A stretch of 64,000 nt of DNA, from NCBI GenBank assembly GCA_965227065.1, contig CBDDFN010000009.1, forward strand, positions 248,001 to 312,000, written 5' to 3'. Below, piece by piece: positions 9,090-18,891 of this stretch (positions are counted from its first letter, which is position 1; each line of letters starts with the position of its first letter). Made by a program: the position numbers and the translations under genes. This stretch comes from CBDDFN01 sp965227065 (lineage in GTDB: Bacteria; Pseudomonadota; Alphaproteobacteria; SPJN01). The notes under the pieces are model-generated. The model saw only the letters and a program-made list of their open reading frames with translations, had not been told where the DNA came from and did not search any database.

Positions 9090-10694
9090 ATGGCACTGAA
9101 TTTGGGAGTGCCCCAACCGACGGAGCTTAAGCCCCGAATCACAGTATTCGGGGTTGGCGGTGCCGGCGGCAACGGGGTTAACAATATGATTGATGCCGGC
9201 CTTGAAGGGGTCGAATTCGTCGTCGCCAACACCGATGCGCAAGCGCTGGCCCAAAGCCGGGCCGAGCACAAGATCCAGCTTGGCGCCGGTGTCACCCAGG
9301 GCCTTGGGGCCGGCGCTCAACCCGAAGTGGGCCGGGCTGCCGCCGAAGAGGCGCTGGAAGATATTCTGTCCCACCTTGATGGCTGCCACATGGTTTTTGT
9401 CACCGCCGGAATGGGCGGCGGTACTGGCACCGGGGCGGCCCCCGTCATTGCGGCGGCAGCCAAGGACCGGGGCATTCTGACCATTGGCGTTGTCACCAAA
9501 CCCTTCGCCTTTGAAGGCTCCCGCCGGATGGTGATGGCCGATCAGGGCATTGCCGACATGCAGCAATATGTCGACACGCTGATTGTCATTCCCAACCAGA
9601 ACCTGTTCCGGCTGGCCAATGAAAAGACGACCTTCGCGGACGCCTTTGCGATGGCCGACAATGTGTTGCGCTCGGGCGTGTGCGGGATCACCGATCTGAT
9701 GGTCATGCCCGGCCTGATCAATCTCGACTTTGCCGATGTCAAAACCGTTATGGCCGAGATGGGTAAGGCTATGATGGGCACCGGCGAAGCTGAAACCGAA
9801 AACCGCGCCATCGAGGCGGCCGAGGCGGCGATCTCCAATCCGCTGCTGGATGATGTGTCAATGGAAGGCGCGCGTGGGGTTCTGATCAACATTACCGGCG
9901 GCATGGATATGACGCTGTTTGAGGTTGATGCGGCGGCCAACCGCATCCGTAAGGAAGTTGATCCCGACGCCAATATTATTGTTGGGTCGACCTTCAACGA
10001 ATCGATGGAAGGCCGGATGCGCGTGTCAGTGGTTGCCACCGGCATAGACTGCGAGGCTGATCAGGAAACTCCGTTCACCAAACGCAGCCAGTTGCATGTG
10101 GTGAGCACCAAACCTGCCATCCCCGCCAAACCGGCCCAGACAGCGGCGGAAGTGGTGGCCGAACCCCGTCAGGCCGAGGTCAGCGACAGTGCCTTCATCC
10201 CGCCCGCGCCGATCAAGCGTGCAGCGCGCGAGGCTGAGCCTGTCATGATGACCGAGCCGGAGGCCGAGACCGAACTGCCGCTCGCCGACGACCAGCCCGA
10301 CATTTTCTCGGAAATGGAGCAGCCGGTCGCCGAACAGGCACAACCGGTTGCTGAGCAGCCGGTCGAGGAAGCCCCGCGCATTCTGCAAGAGACGGCTGAG
10401 CCCAAACGCAAGAAAGGCGGATTGATCGAGCGCGTGCTTGGCCTGTCGCTGGATCGCAGTGGCACAGCACCGGCACCGCAGGCTGAACCCCGGCGGGTTG
10501 AACCCCAGCTTCATGCCGAGCACGCTGAAGCCGAGCCGGTGGCCCGGACCGAGGCAAACCCCGCGCCGCGCCCGCAAACCGCTGCTCCGGCCCCCAAGCC
10601 GGAACTGGCCAGCGACAATGCAAGCCTGTTTGAGGCCGAGGAAGATCCCGACGGGCTCGATATCCCCGCCTTCCTGAGACGCCAGGCCAACTGA
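9090..10694 (+). CDS. ftsZ: Cell-division GTPase FtsZ
   Basis: Tubulin homologue that forms the Z-ring. It has 534 residues, longer than the roughly 380 of E. coli because of a long linker, as is common in alphaproteobacteria. Seen: the GTPase core with VFGVGGAGGNGVNNM, the GGGTGTGAAP tubulin signature (about residue 109) and the T7-loop region NLDFADVKTVM; then a Pro/Ala/Glu-rich linker (about residues 330-515) and the conserved C-terminal peptide DGLDIPAFLRRQAN that binds FtsA and other partners. GAAGGAAGGAGAG lies just before the ATG. A terminator follows. Confidence 0.98.
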   Translation: MALNLGVPQPTELKPRITVFGVGGAGGNGVNNMIDAGLEGVEFVVANTDAQALAQSRAEHKIQLGAGVTQGLGAGAQPEVGRAAAEEALEDILSHLDGCHMVFVTAGMGGGTGTGAAPVIAAAAKDRGILTIGVVTKPFAFEGSRRMVMADQGIADMQQYVDTLIVIPNQNLFRLANEKTTFADAFAMADNVLRSGVCGITDLMVMPGLINLDFADVKTVMAEMGKAMMGTGEAETENRAIEAAEAAISNPLLDDVSMEGARGVLINITGGMDMTLFEVDAAANRIRKEVDPDANIIVGSTFNESMEGRMRVSVVATGIDCEADQETPFTKRSQLHVVSTKPAIPAKPAQTAAEVVAEPRQAEVSDSAFIPPAPIKRAAREAEPVMMTEPEAETELPLADDQPDIFSEMEQPVAEQAQPVAEQPVEEAPRILQETAEPKRKKGGLIERVLGLSLDRSGTAPAPQAEPRRVEPQLHAEHAEAEPVARTEANPAPRPQTAAPAPKPELASDNASLFEAEEDPDGLDIPAFLRRQAN

Positions 10695-10725
10695 CGTCTC
10701 AAACTTAACCTTCTTCTCTCTCTTG

Positions 10726-10757
10726 GGGCGTCTGGCTTATGGTTAGACGCCCTTTTT
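10726..10757 (+). terminator. Rho-independent terminator after ftsZ
   Basis: Perfect 8-bp stem GGGCGTCT / AGACGCCC with an 11-nt loop followed by five T. It closes the mraY-ftsZ transcription unit, so lpxC 140 bp downstream needs its own promoter. Confidence 0.85.
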
Positions 10758-10790
10758 CTATCCCCCTGATTTCATTAAAAAAAATCTGTC

Positions 10791-10810
10791 ACATTGGGCA
10801 ACATTGGGTG
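10791..10810. repeat. 10-bp tandem direct repeat upstream of lpxC
   Basis: ACATTGGGCA is followed at once by ACATTGGGTG, in the 200-bp gap between the ftsZ terminator and the lpxC start. Such a pair could be an operator for a regulator of lpxC, but nothing else supports this; I only see the repeat. Confidence 0.3.
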
Positions 10811-10895
10811 ATTTGAGACTCGCGCCGGGCTTTCTTATCTCTTCACCACACCAAAAGCGCTCACAAGGCGCGAAAAACGAAAGTGGCGGACCCTG

Positions 10896-11828
10896 ATGGC
10901 CTTTGAAAAACAAACCCGTTTTGCCTTGCAAACGAGCCTTGCGGACATTGCGTCCTGCGAGGGGGTGGGCTTGCATTCAGGCGAGATGATCGCGCTGGTC
11001 ATTTATCCTGCGCCCGCCAATTTCGGCATCAAATTCCGCCGTAGCGATCTGGTTGCAGAGCTTGGCGCAGAGGCTGCGACCATTCCTGCGCGCTATGATT
11101 CGGTCACCGAAACCATGCTTGGCACGGTGATTGAAAATGCAGCCGGGGCAAAAGTTTCGACTGTTGAGCATTTGATGGCCGCTTTGGCCGGTGCCGGGGT
11201 CGACAATGCGCTAATTGATGTGTCGGGCCCCGAAGTGCCGGTGATGGATGGCTCCTCACAGGTCTTTTTGGACCTGATTGCCGCGACGGGCCTTCACATG
11301 CTCGATGCGCCCAAGCAGGCGCTGCGAATCACCCGCGAGGTGATTGTCGAAGATGGCCTCAAAAAAGTTGCGCTCAAGCCCCATGACGGCTTTTCCGTTT
11401 CGGTGGAGATTGAGTTTGATACGCCGGTGATCGGCCATCAAAGCTCAACCCTCACCCTGATGAATGGCACCTTTGCCCGTGAGTTGGGTTCAGCCCGGAC
11501 GTTCGGCTTCCTGAAGGATGTCGAGATGATGAAGCAGCTGGGTCTGGGGCTTGGCGGCTCGCTCGACAATGCCATTGTGATCGACCAGGACGCGGTTCTG
11601 AACGAGGATGGGCTTCGTTTTGATGACGAATTTGTCCGTCACAAGGCGCTCGATGCGGTGGGTGATCTGGCCCTGGCCGGCCTGCCGATCCTGGGTGCGT
11701 TTGAAGGCACACGGCCCGGGCATGAGATGAACAATCGCGTTCTTCGCGCTTTGTTCGCCGATCCGGCCAATTATGAGATTGTCAGCCTGACCGAAGCGCA
11801 GGCCCAGTTGCTGCCCAGCCTCGCCTAG
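10896..11828 (+). CDS. lpxC: UDP-3-O-acyl-N-acetylglucosamine deacetylase
   Basis: Zinc-dependent deacetylase catalysing the committed step of lipid A synthesis in the cytoplasm. It has 310 residues, the normal length. Seen: GVGLHSGE near the N-terminus, the zinc-site STVEHLMAALAG, DGSSQVF, GSARTFGF and RHKALDAVGDLALAG, which together hold the metal-binding His residues and catalytic groups. It stands alone between the ftsZ terminator and bamD, a position conserved in alphaproteobacteria. Confidence 0.97.
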   Translation: MAFEKQTRFALQTSLADIASCEGVGLHSGEMIALVIYPAPANFGIKFRRSDLVAELGAEAATIPARYDSVTETMLGTVIENAAGAKVSTVEHLMAALAGAGVDNALIDVSGPEVPVMDGSSQVFLDLIAATGLHMLDAPKQALRITREVIVEDGLKKVALKPHDGFSVSVEIEFDTPVIGHQSSTLTLMNGTFARELGSARTFGFLKDVEMMKQLGLGLGGSLDNAIVIDQDAVLNEDGLRFDDEFVRHKALDAVGDLALAGLPILGAFEGTRPGHEMNNRVLRALFADPANYEIVSLTEAQAQLLPSLA

Positions 11829-11931
11829 GCGGGCATGTCACTTTCGGTGGCGATCAGGGCTTTTCCTTTACCGTCAGGATCGGCTACAAGGGGCTTCCTA
11901 TCTCATGTGCAGCCGAGTTGGATCCTGAACG

Positions 11932-13251
11932 GTGCCTCTTAAGTTCCCTCGAATTTGGTCAAACGGTGTCAGAGCCGTCTGTGTCGCCCTCATTGTGGCC
12001 TTCGTTGCCGCGTGCGGTGGCGATGACGGGCCGCGCCTGCCTTATAATGAGCGGCCGGTGGAAGATCTCTACAATGACGCGCTTGATGAGCTGCGCAACG
12101 GGATCTACCGGGTTGCCGCGATCAAATTTGACGAGGTGGAGCGTCAGCATCCCTATTCGGCCTGGGCGCGCCGCGCCATGCTGATGAGTGCCTATTCGCA
12201 TTATCTCGACCAGCAATATGATTTGGCGATCCTGTCGGCGGAACGCTTCCTGGCGCTGCACCCCGGCAATGCGGGCGCGCCCTACGCGCTTTATCTTGTA
12301 TCGATCTGCTATTATGAGCGAATTTCCGATGTCGGCCGCGACCAGAAGATGACCCGGCTTGCGCTGCAAAAGATGAATGAGCTGGCGCGCCGCTTCCCCG
12401 ATACCGAATATGCCCGTGACGCCCGGCTCAAGATTGACCTGGCGCGGGACCATTTGGCGGGCAAGGAAATGGCGATTGGCCGCTATTACCTCAAGCGCGG
12501 TGATTATATTGCCGCCATCAACCGTTTCCGCACGGTTGTGAGCGATTTTGAAATCACCACCCACGTCCCTGAAGCGCTGCACCGGCTGGTGGAAACCTAT
12601 TTGACGCTGGGCATTGTGGGCGAGGCACGGACGGCAGCCGCTGTTCTGGGCTTCAACCATCGCGACAGCGCCTGGTATGCCGACAGCTACGCGCTGCTGC
12701 GCGAGGCTAATCTGTCGCCTGAACTGCTTGATGAAAGCTGGATGCGCTCACTCGTAACACCGCGTATTCCAGTTGAGACCGGCCCCGAAATTCTGCGCGG
12801 CGAAGGCCCCGACATTGTTCCGTTTAATGAGGATGGCGAGCCCTTGCCGCTGCCGCGCAAGCGTGAGGATGGCGAAAGCATTCTGTTTGCGCCCGACACG
12901 CAAGCGCCTGCACCCGCGCGTGAAGTGGCCCCGCCCTCAAGCCCGGCCATGCAGGAACAGTTCACGCCGCAATCCGAGCGTAAAACGCCCGAAGTGCGCC
13001 AGCCGCGCGTTCCCGCCCCGCCGTCTGAAAAGGCTGAACGGGCGCGCAAATCCCGGGCCGCTGATCCGCAACCCAAGCGTGATGCTTTTGACGTGCTGTT
13101 CGGTGATCCCAAGAACCGCCGGCCGATCGCGCCGCCACCCAATGAGCCGCTGAGCCGCGATGATCTGGACGGCGACACCCGCCGGGCCATCGGTGCGCCG
13201 ACCGGCTCTGTTGAGACCGAGCCGCTTGAGGAGCCCGGTGCTGACCAGTAG
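11932..13251 (+). CDS. bamD: Outer-membrane assembly lipoprotein BamD with long C-terminal extension
   Basis: TPR lipoprotein of the BAM complex, which inserts beta-barrel proteins in the outer membrane. It has 439 residues from a GTG start; no nearer ATG precedes the signal peptide. Seen: a lipoprotein signal peptide with lipobox VAAC (Cys about residue 28), then the YfiO/BamD TPR domain with DALDELRNGIYRVAAIKFDE and HPYSAWARRAMLMSAYSHY (about residues 45-275). Typical BamD has 240-290 residues; here about 160 further residues rich in Pro, Glu, Arg and Ala follow and look disordered. Order lpxC-bamD-recN is conserved. Confidence 0.93.
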   Translation: MPLKFPRIWSNGVRAVCVALIVAFVAACGGDDGPRLPYNERPVEDLYNDALDELRNGIYRVAAIKFDEVERQHPYSAWARRAMLMSAYSHYLDQQYDLAILSAERFLALHPGNAGAPYALYLVSICYYERISDVGRDQKMTRLALQKMNELARRFPDTEYARDARLKIDLARDHLAGKEMAIGRYYLKRGDYIAAINRFRTVVSDFEITTHVPEALHRLVETYLTLGIVGEARTAAAVLGFNHRDSAWYADSYALLREANLSPELLDESWMRSLVTPRIPVETGPEILRGEGPDIVPFNEDGEPLPLPRKREDGESILFAPDTQAPAPAREVAPPSSPAMQEQFTPQSERKTPEVRQPRVPAPPSEKAERARKSRAADPQPKRDAFDVLFGDPKNRRPIAPPPNEPLSRDDLDGDTRRAIGAPTGSVETEPLEEPGADQ

Positions 13252-13278
13252 GAGCTGGGAGCCGCTAGAGGAACGCTG

Positions 13279-14961
13279 ATGCTCACTCATTTGGCGATCC
13301 GCAACATTGTCCTGATCGAAGCGCTTGAGCTTGATTTCACGCGCGGCCTGTCGGTGCTGACCGGCGAGACCGGGGCGGGTAAATCCATTTTGCTCGATGC
13401 GTTGGGGTTGGCGCTGGGCGCGCGCGCTGATTCAGGCCTGGTTCGTCAGGGGACCGACAAGGCCTCTGTCACTGCCCAGTTTGACGTCCCGTCCGATCAT
13501 CCCGTCTGGGCTTTGCTTGAGGAGCATGAGGTCGAAGCCGAGGCCCCGCTTCTGGTGCGCCGGTCTTTGGGGGCCGATGGCCGCAGCCGGGCCTTTATCA
13601 ATGATCAACCTGTCAGCGTGCGCCTGCTGCGTGAGGCCGGTGATCTTCTGGTTGAAATCCATGGCCAGCATGATGAGCGCGGCTTGCTCGACCAGAAGGG
13701 CCACCGGGCGCTGCTTGACCTTTACGGAGAACTCGAACCACTGCGCAAGAAAGTAAGGACCGCTTATGAGGCGCGTCATGCCGCACGGGTTGCGCTCGCC
13801 TCAGCCCGGGAAGAGCTGGAGCAGGCCGCCCGCGAACAGGATTATCTGGCTCATGCCTTGGCGGAACTGGACCAGTTTGACCCGCAATCCGGTGAAGAAG
13901 AAACGCTCGCCGCCGATCGACAGGTGATGATGAATGCCGAGAAAATCGGCGAGGATCTCAAGGCTGCGCAAGCCTTGATCGCACTGGATGGCGAAGGGCT
14001 GGATGGAAAGCTTGCCCAGGCTCTGCGTGCCATTGAACGGGCTGCAGGCAAGCTGCCCGACGGGCTTGAAGGGGTCGTCACCCAGATTGAAGCTGCGTTG
14101 ACCGAAGTAACAGAGGCGCGCGCCCGGCTCGATCATGCGCTTGATGCGCTGGAGTTTGACCAGGCCGCGCTTGAGCGCACCGAAGAGCGGTTATTCGCCC
14201 TGCGCGCGCTGGCCCGCAAGCATCAGATGACGGTGGATGAATTGCCCGGCCTGATGGCGCGCATACGCAGCAAGCTGACCGCCATTGAAGATGGTGGCGC
14301 TGAAATCACCCGGCTTGAAACCGCGGTTAGAGAGGCCGATGCCGCCTATAGCGAGGCCGCGCAGGGCTTGTCGGAGGCGCGGGGTCACGCGGCCGTCGCG
14401 CTGGATGGCGCAGTGATGCAGGAATTGCCGCCGCTCAAGCTTGAAAAAGCGCGCTTCAAGACACGCCATGACCGGCTGGCCATGGCCGACGGCGGCCCCG
14501 ACGGCATTGATGTCATTGGCTTTGAGGTTGCAACCAATCCCGGCTCTGCCCCCGGGCCGATCATCAAGATCGCTTCAGGGGGTGAGCTGTCGCGCTTTAT
14601 CTTGGCGCTCAAAGTCTCGCTGGCGAAAACCGGCGCCGCTGAAACCTTGATTTTTGACGAAGTGGACCGGGGGATTGGCGGGGCGACGGCGGCCGCTGTG
14701 GGCGACCGGCTCAAGCGGCTGGCCGGGGATGCGCAAGTGTTGGTCGTCACCCATTCGCCGCAAGTCGCCGCCATGGGCCAGAACCATTTCAGGATTGAGA
14801 AATCCGACCCGACACCGGACGCCACCGTGACCTCTGTGGTCGGGTTGAGCAGCGATGACCGGCTTGAAGAAATTGCCCGCATGCTGGCCGGCGCCACCAT
14901 CACCGAAGAGGCGCGTGGGGCTGCCCGGCAGTTGCTGGGCTCCGAAGGTGGGGCATTATGA
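13279..14961 (+). CDS. recN: DNA repair protein RecN
   Basis: SMC-like ATPase for double-strand break repair. It has 560 residues. Seen: N-terminal Walker A GETGAGKSILLDALGLALG (about residue 31), a long central coiled-coil region with many charged heptads, the ABC signature SGGELSRFILALKVSL, Walker B TLIFDEVDRGIGG and a terminal VTHSPQVAAMG. AGAGGA lies before the ATG. The stop overlaps the ligA start (ATGA). Confidence 0.97.
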   Translation: MLTHLAIRNIVLIEALELDFTRGLSVLTGETGAGKSILLDALGLALGARADSGLVRQGTDKASVTAQFDVPSDHPVWALLEEHEVEAEAPLLVRRSLGADGRSRAFINDQPVSVRLLREAGDLLVEIHGQHDERGLLDQKGHRALLDLYGELEPLRKKVRTAYEARHAARVALASAREELEQAAREQDYLAHALAELDQFDPQSGEEETLAADRQVMMNAEKIGEDLKAAQALIALDGEGLDGKLAQALRAIERAAGKLPDGLEGVVTQIEAALTEVTEARARLDHALDALEFDQAALERTEERLFALRALARKHQMTVDELPGLMARIRSKLTAIEDGGAEITRLETAVREADAAYSEAAQGLSEARGHAAVALDGAVMQELPPLKLEKARFKTRHDRLAMADGGPDGIDVIGFEVATNPGSAPGPIIKIASGGELSRFILALKVSLAKTGAAETLIFDEVDRGIGGATAAAVGDRLKRLAGDAQVLVVTHSPQVAAMGQNHFRIEKSDPTPDATVTSVVGLSSDDRLEEIARMLAGATITEEARGAARQLLGSEGGAL

Positions 14962-17069
14962 GCGGGGTGCGCACCAAAGCGGTCGATGATTTGAGCAAGG
15001 ATGAGGCTGTTCTGGAGCTCAGCGCCTTGGCCGACGAGATCGCCGAGCATGACCGCGCCTATCATCAGGATGACGCGCCGAAAATTTCTGACGCTGACTA
15101 TGATGCGCTGCGCCGCCGCAATGAAGCGCTCGAATCCCGCTTCCCGGAGTTGAAGCGCGCCGATTCTCCCAGCGAGAAGGTCGGTGCGGCCCCCAGCGGC
15201 AAGTTTGCCAAGGTCACCCATGAAATTTCCATGCTGTCATTGGGCAATGTGTTTGCCGAGGATGAGCTGGCTGACTTCGTGGCCGGTATCAAACGCTTTC
15301 TGCGTTGGGACGATAGCGAGCCTTTGGCCTTTTCCGCCGAAACCCAAGATTGATGGCCTGTCGGCCAGCCTGCGCTATGAAAACGGCACGCTTGTGCGCG
15401 GTGCAACGCGCGGCGATGGTCAGGTCGGTGAAGACATTACCGCCAATCTCAAAAACCATTGCCGACATCCCCACGACGCTCAAGGGTTCTGATATTCCGC
15501 CGCTTCTGGAAGTGCGCGGTGAAGTGTTTATGAGCCATGCTGATTTTGCCGCGCTGAATGCGCGTCAGGAAAAAGACGGCAAGCCTGTTTTTGCCAATCC
15601 GCGTAATGCAGCCGCAGGCTCGGTCCGGCAACTTGATGTCTCCGTCACCGAAAGCCGGCCGTTACAATTTTTCGCCTATGGGCTGGGGCATCACAGAAGG
15701 GTTTGAACCCAAAAGCCAGATGGAGGCGGTGGAGCGCTTCGGGCTGCTTGGCTTTGTCACCAACCCTTTGATGAAGCGCTGTGAAACGGTGGATGAGCTG
15801 ATGGCGCATTACCGCGCCATTGAAGAGCAGCGGGCTGAGCTTGGCTACGACATTGACGGGGTGGTCTATAAGGTCGACCGGCTTGATCTGCAGGCCCGCC
15901 TTGGCTTTGTGTCGCGCGCGCCGCGCTGGGCGACGGGCGCACAAATTCCCGGCAGAGCAAGCCGAAACCGTTCTGGAAGCGATTGATATTCAAGTCGGGC
16001 GGACCGGGTCATTGACGCCGGTTGCCAAGCTTATGCCGGTGACAGTCGGCGGTGTCGTTGTGCGCAATGCCACGCTTCACAATGAAGATGAAATCAACCG
16101 GCTCGGCGTCCAGATCGGCGATCATGTCATTGTTCAGCGCGCAGGCGATGTCATCCCCCAGATTGTGCGGGTGCTGGATGACAAGCGGCCCCAGGATGCG
16201 CAAGCCTTTGTGTTTCCCGAAACATGCCCGGCCTGTGGCAGCCATGCAGTGCGCGAGAATCAACCCCCAGACGGGGGAACCTGACGCCAGGCGGCGCTGC
16301 ACCGGCGGGCTGATCTGCCCTGCCCAACAGGTTGAGCGGCTTCGCCATTTTGTTAGCCGCAATGCGTTTGACATTGAAGGGCTGGGGGGAAAAACAGATC
16401 GCGGCCTTCTTTGATGAAGGCTGGATTAAGGAGCCTGCGCATCTGTTCGAACTTGAAGCCAAAAACGGTGCGCTCAAACTTGAGGAGCGTGATGGCTGGG
16501 GTGCCCAGTCGGTGGCGAACCTGTTTGGGGCCATCCGCGCCCGCAAGCAAGTGAGCTTTGACCGCTTTCTGTTCGGGCTTGGCATTCGTCATGTCGGGCT
16601 GACAACAGCGCGGCTGCTGGGCCGGACCTACGGGCCATTTGAATGTTTTTTTGACGCGATGATCGCAGCGGCTGATCCTGCGTCGGACGCCTATCAAGGG
16701 CTGATCGATATTGACGGGATCGGGCCGGTTGTCGCCAATGCGCTGGTTGATTTCTTTACAGAGGAAAACAATCAGCGGGCGGTGCGCGACCTGCTTGCCC
16801 ATGTTGCGGTGACACCGCTTGAGGCGGCCAAGACCGACACTGCGATTGCCGGCAAGACGCTTGTTTTCACCGGAACCCTTGAAAAGATGAGCCGGTCCGA
16901 AGCCAAGGCGCGGGCTGAAGCGATGGGCGCGAAAGTGTCAGGTTCGGTATCGAAAAAGACCGACCTTTTGATTGCGGGGCCCGGCGCAGGCTCAAAGCTC
17001 AAAAAGGCGCAGGAGCTGGGCGTCGATGTGATCGATGAAGACGCCTGGATTTCACTGGCAAACAGCTAG
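14958..17069 (+). pseudogene. ligA: NAD-dependent DNA ligase LigA, broken by six +1 frameshifts
   Basis: LigA seals nicks using NAD and is essential in most bacteria. Joining the frames gives a full-length protein of about 701 residues: Ia/adenylation region with YHQDDAPKISDADYD, catalytic KIDGLSASLRYENG, ANPRNAAAGSVRQLD, the OB fold, a Zn finger (CPACGSH...RRCTGGLICPAQ), helix-hairpin-helix repeats (GIRHVGLTTARLL, IDGIGPVVANAL) and a C-terminal BRCT domain. The frame breaks at six single extra bases: A in 15340-15342, A in 15451-15455, G in 15685-15688, G in 15935-15937, A in 16258-16259 and A in 16390-16394. The first lies just before the active-site Lys codon. Between the breaks the coding sequence is clean, which fits either sequencing or assembly error, or very recent decay. 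As written the gene makes no ligase; it starts by overlapping recN. Confidence 0.93.
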
Positions 17070-17086
17070 AGCCAAACAGCTAGAGC
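17059..17086. repeat. 14-bp perfect tandem duplication at the ligA/pepP junction
   Basis: CAAACAGCTAGAGC occurs twice in direct succession (17059-17072 and 17073-17086). The first copy holds the ligA stop (TAG), the second the pepP stop (TAG on the reverse strand). A single ancestral copy could have served both convergent genes. Confidence 0.8.
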
Positions 17087-18882
17087 GGGGCGCATTCGGC
17101 CATGAGCCAGGCGCGGTCTTCCTCATCATCGAGAAGCGGGCTGATCTTCTCAACCACTTCGGCATGATAGGCGTCGAGATAGTCCCGTTCGGCCAGTGTC
17201 AATAAGCTTGGTTCAATCAAGGCCCGGTCAATCGGCGCAAAAGTCAGGTTCTCAAAGCCGAGCATGGGCTGGTCGCCGCCGAGATCTTCCGGCGCGCTGA
17301 CAGTTACGAGATTTTCAATGCGGATGCCGTAATGGCCTTCCTTGTAATAGCCCGGCTCATTCGAGACGATCATGCCCGGCTCAAACGGCGTCGTGGCGCG
17401 GCGTGAAATCCCGCACGGCCCTTCATGTACGCCAAGATAGGCCCCGACCCCATGGCCGGTGCCATGGCCATAATCAAGGCCTGCGGACCACAGCGCGTTG
17501 CGTGCCAGAACATCGATGATGGCACCGCTTGTCCCCTTGGGGAATTTGGCTTGGGCAATGCCGATATGGCCCTGAAGGACGCGGGTGAAGCGGTCTTTCA
17601 TTTCCGATGTTGGTTCGCCCAGCATGACGGTGCGGGTGACATCGGTGGTGCCATCCAGATATTGGCCGCCCGAATCGACCAGATAGATTTCCCCGGCTTT
17701 GAGCGGCCGCCGGGATTGCTCGGTCACGCGGTAGTGGGGCAGGGCGGCATTGGGACCGGCGGCGGAAATGACATCAAAGCTGAGATCTTTCAGCACTCCG
17801 GTATCGGCCCGCATGGCCGACAAGCGCTCTGCCGCGCTCAATTCATTGGCGCCTTCGTCCACCGCGCGGGTTTTCACCCAGCGCAGAAAGCGGGTGAGGA
17901 CCGCGCCATCGCGCAAATGGGCCTGGCGCATGCCTTCGACTTCAACCGGGTTCTTGATCGATTTGGGCAATTGCACCGGATCGGGACCGGAAAGGATTGT
18001 GGCGCCCGCTTTTTCAAGCTTCATGCGGAACCAGTCGGAACTGGCCTGCGGATCAAGCAGAACCGTTTTCTTTTTCAGATCTTTAAGCGATTTGGCGAGA
18101 ACCGCTTCATCGGTTCGGGTCACCTGATTGCCGAGATGGGCGTCAAGCTCGGGGCTTGCTTTGTCGGGATCGACAAACAAGGTGGCGTGGCCATCGGCGT
18201 GAAGCAGCGCGCTTGCCAGTACAAGCGGTGAGCGGTCTACATCGCCACCGCGAATATTAAACAGCCAGGCGACCGAATCTGTCAGCGTGATCATGGCTGC
18301 ATCAACGCCATGTTGGGCGAGCGCCTGACCAAGCCGCTTGCGTTTCGCCTCAGAGCTTTCCCCCGCATAGTCGAGGCTGTGGGGAACTGCAGGCGCTTTG
18401 GGCGGAGCAGGCTGGGACGTCCACACGGCATCGAGTGGATTGGTGTCGAGCGCGACAAGGTCGGCCTTGGCATCCGCGCATGCTGCGCGCAGGGCCTTGG
18501 CCCCAGAGACGGTGTGCAATTTGGGGTCGTAGCCGAACCTTTGTCCCTTTTTGAGATTGTCCCGAATATAGGCTGGTCCCTGATCAGCCATCAGGTCGAT
18601 AAAGTCATACGAGCCCGCATCGACTTGATCGCGCGCCTGAATCGTGTAGCGGGAATCGACAAACACCGCCGCTTTGTTGCTGAGCACAATGGCCATCCCG
18701 GCTGAGCCGGTAAATCCGGTTAACCAGGCCAGCCGTTCGGCCCGCGCGGGAAGAAACTCATTCTGATACTCGTCCGAATGGGGAATGATGAAGCCATCGA
18801 CCTCAAGCCGCGCCAGCTCGGCGCGCAAGGCTGCAAGCCGCAAGGCGGCATCATCTTTGGTTGTGCGTGCGATTTCTGTCAT
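17080..18882 (-). CDS. pepP: Xaa-Pro aminopeptidase (M24B), three-domain type
   Basis: Metallopeptidase releasing N-terminal residues before proline. It has 600 residues with two creatinase-like N-terminal domains (about 1-150 and 160-310) followed by the pita-bread catalytic domain. Metal ligands are visible in LVDSGGQYLDGTTDVTRTV (two Asp), HGTGHGVGAYLGVHEGP (His) and GIRIENLVTV (Glu). The length matches the long cytosolic aminopeptidase P1 type rather than the 440-residue E. coli PepP. No signal peptide is evident. It is convergent with ligA and lies downstream of prmA, with 9 bp between them. Confidence 0.93.
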   Translation of the reverse strand: MTEIARTTKDDAALRLAALRAELARLEVDGFIIPHSDEYQNEFLPARAERLAWLTGFTGSAGMAIVLSNKAAVFVDSRYTIQARDQVDAGSYDFIDLMADQGPAYIRDNLKKGQRFGYDPKLHTVSGAKALRAACADAKADLVALDTNPLDAVWTSQPAPPKAPAVPHSLDYAGESSEAKRKRLGQALAQHGVDAAMITLTDSVAWLFNIRGGDVDRSPLVLASALLHADGHATLFVDPDKASPELDAHLGNQVTRTDEAVLAKSLKDLKKKTVLLDPQASSDWFRMKLEKAGATILSGPDPVQLPKSIKNPVEVEGMRQAHLRDGAVLTRFLRWVKTRAVDEGANELSAAERLSAMRADTGVLKDLSFDVISAAGPNAALPHYRVTEQSRRPLKAGEIYLVDSGGQYLDGTTDVTRTVMLGEPTSEMKDRFTRVLQGHIGIAQAKFPKGTSGAIIDVLARNALWSAGLDYGHGTGHGVGAYLGVHEGPCGISRRATTPFEPGMIVSNEPGYYKEGHYGIRIENLVTVSAPEDLGGDQPMLGFENLTFAPIDRALIEPSLLTLAERDYLDAYHAEVVEKISPLLDDEEDRAWLMAECAPL

Positions 18883-18891
18883 GTCTCTAAT

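Noticed and set aside
7470..9566. Very long open frame (698 codons) on the reverse strand across ftsA and ftsZ
   Set aside because: It lies entirely antisense to well-conserved ftsQ, ftsA and ftsZ, has odd composition (many Arg, His, Gln) and no motif; a codon-bias shadow.
15340..16394. Programmed ribosomal frameshifting in ligA
   Set aside because: Six separate +1 events with no common slippery motif, in a gene that is continuous in all bacteria I know; error or decay is far more likely.
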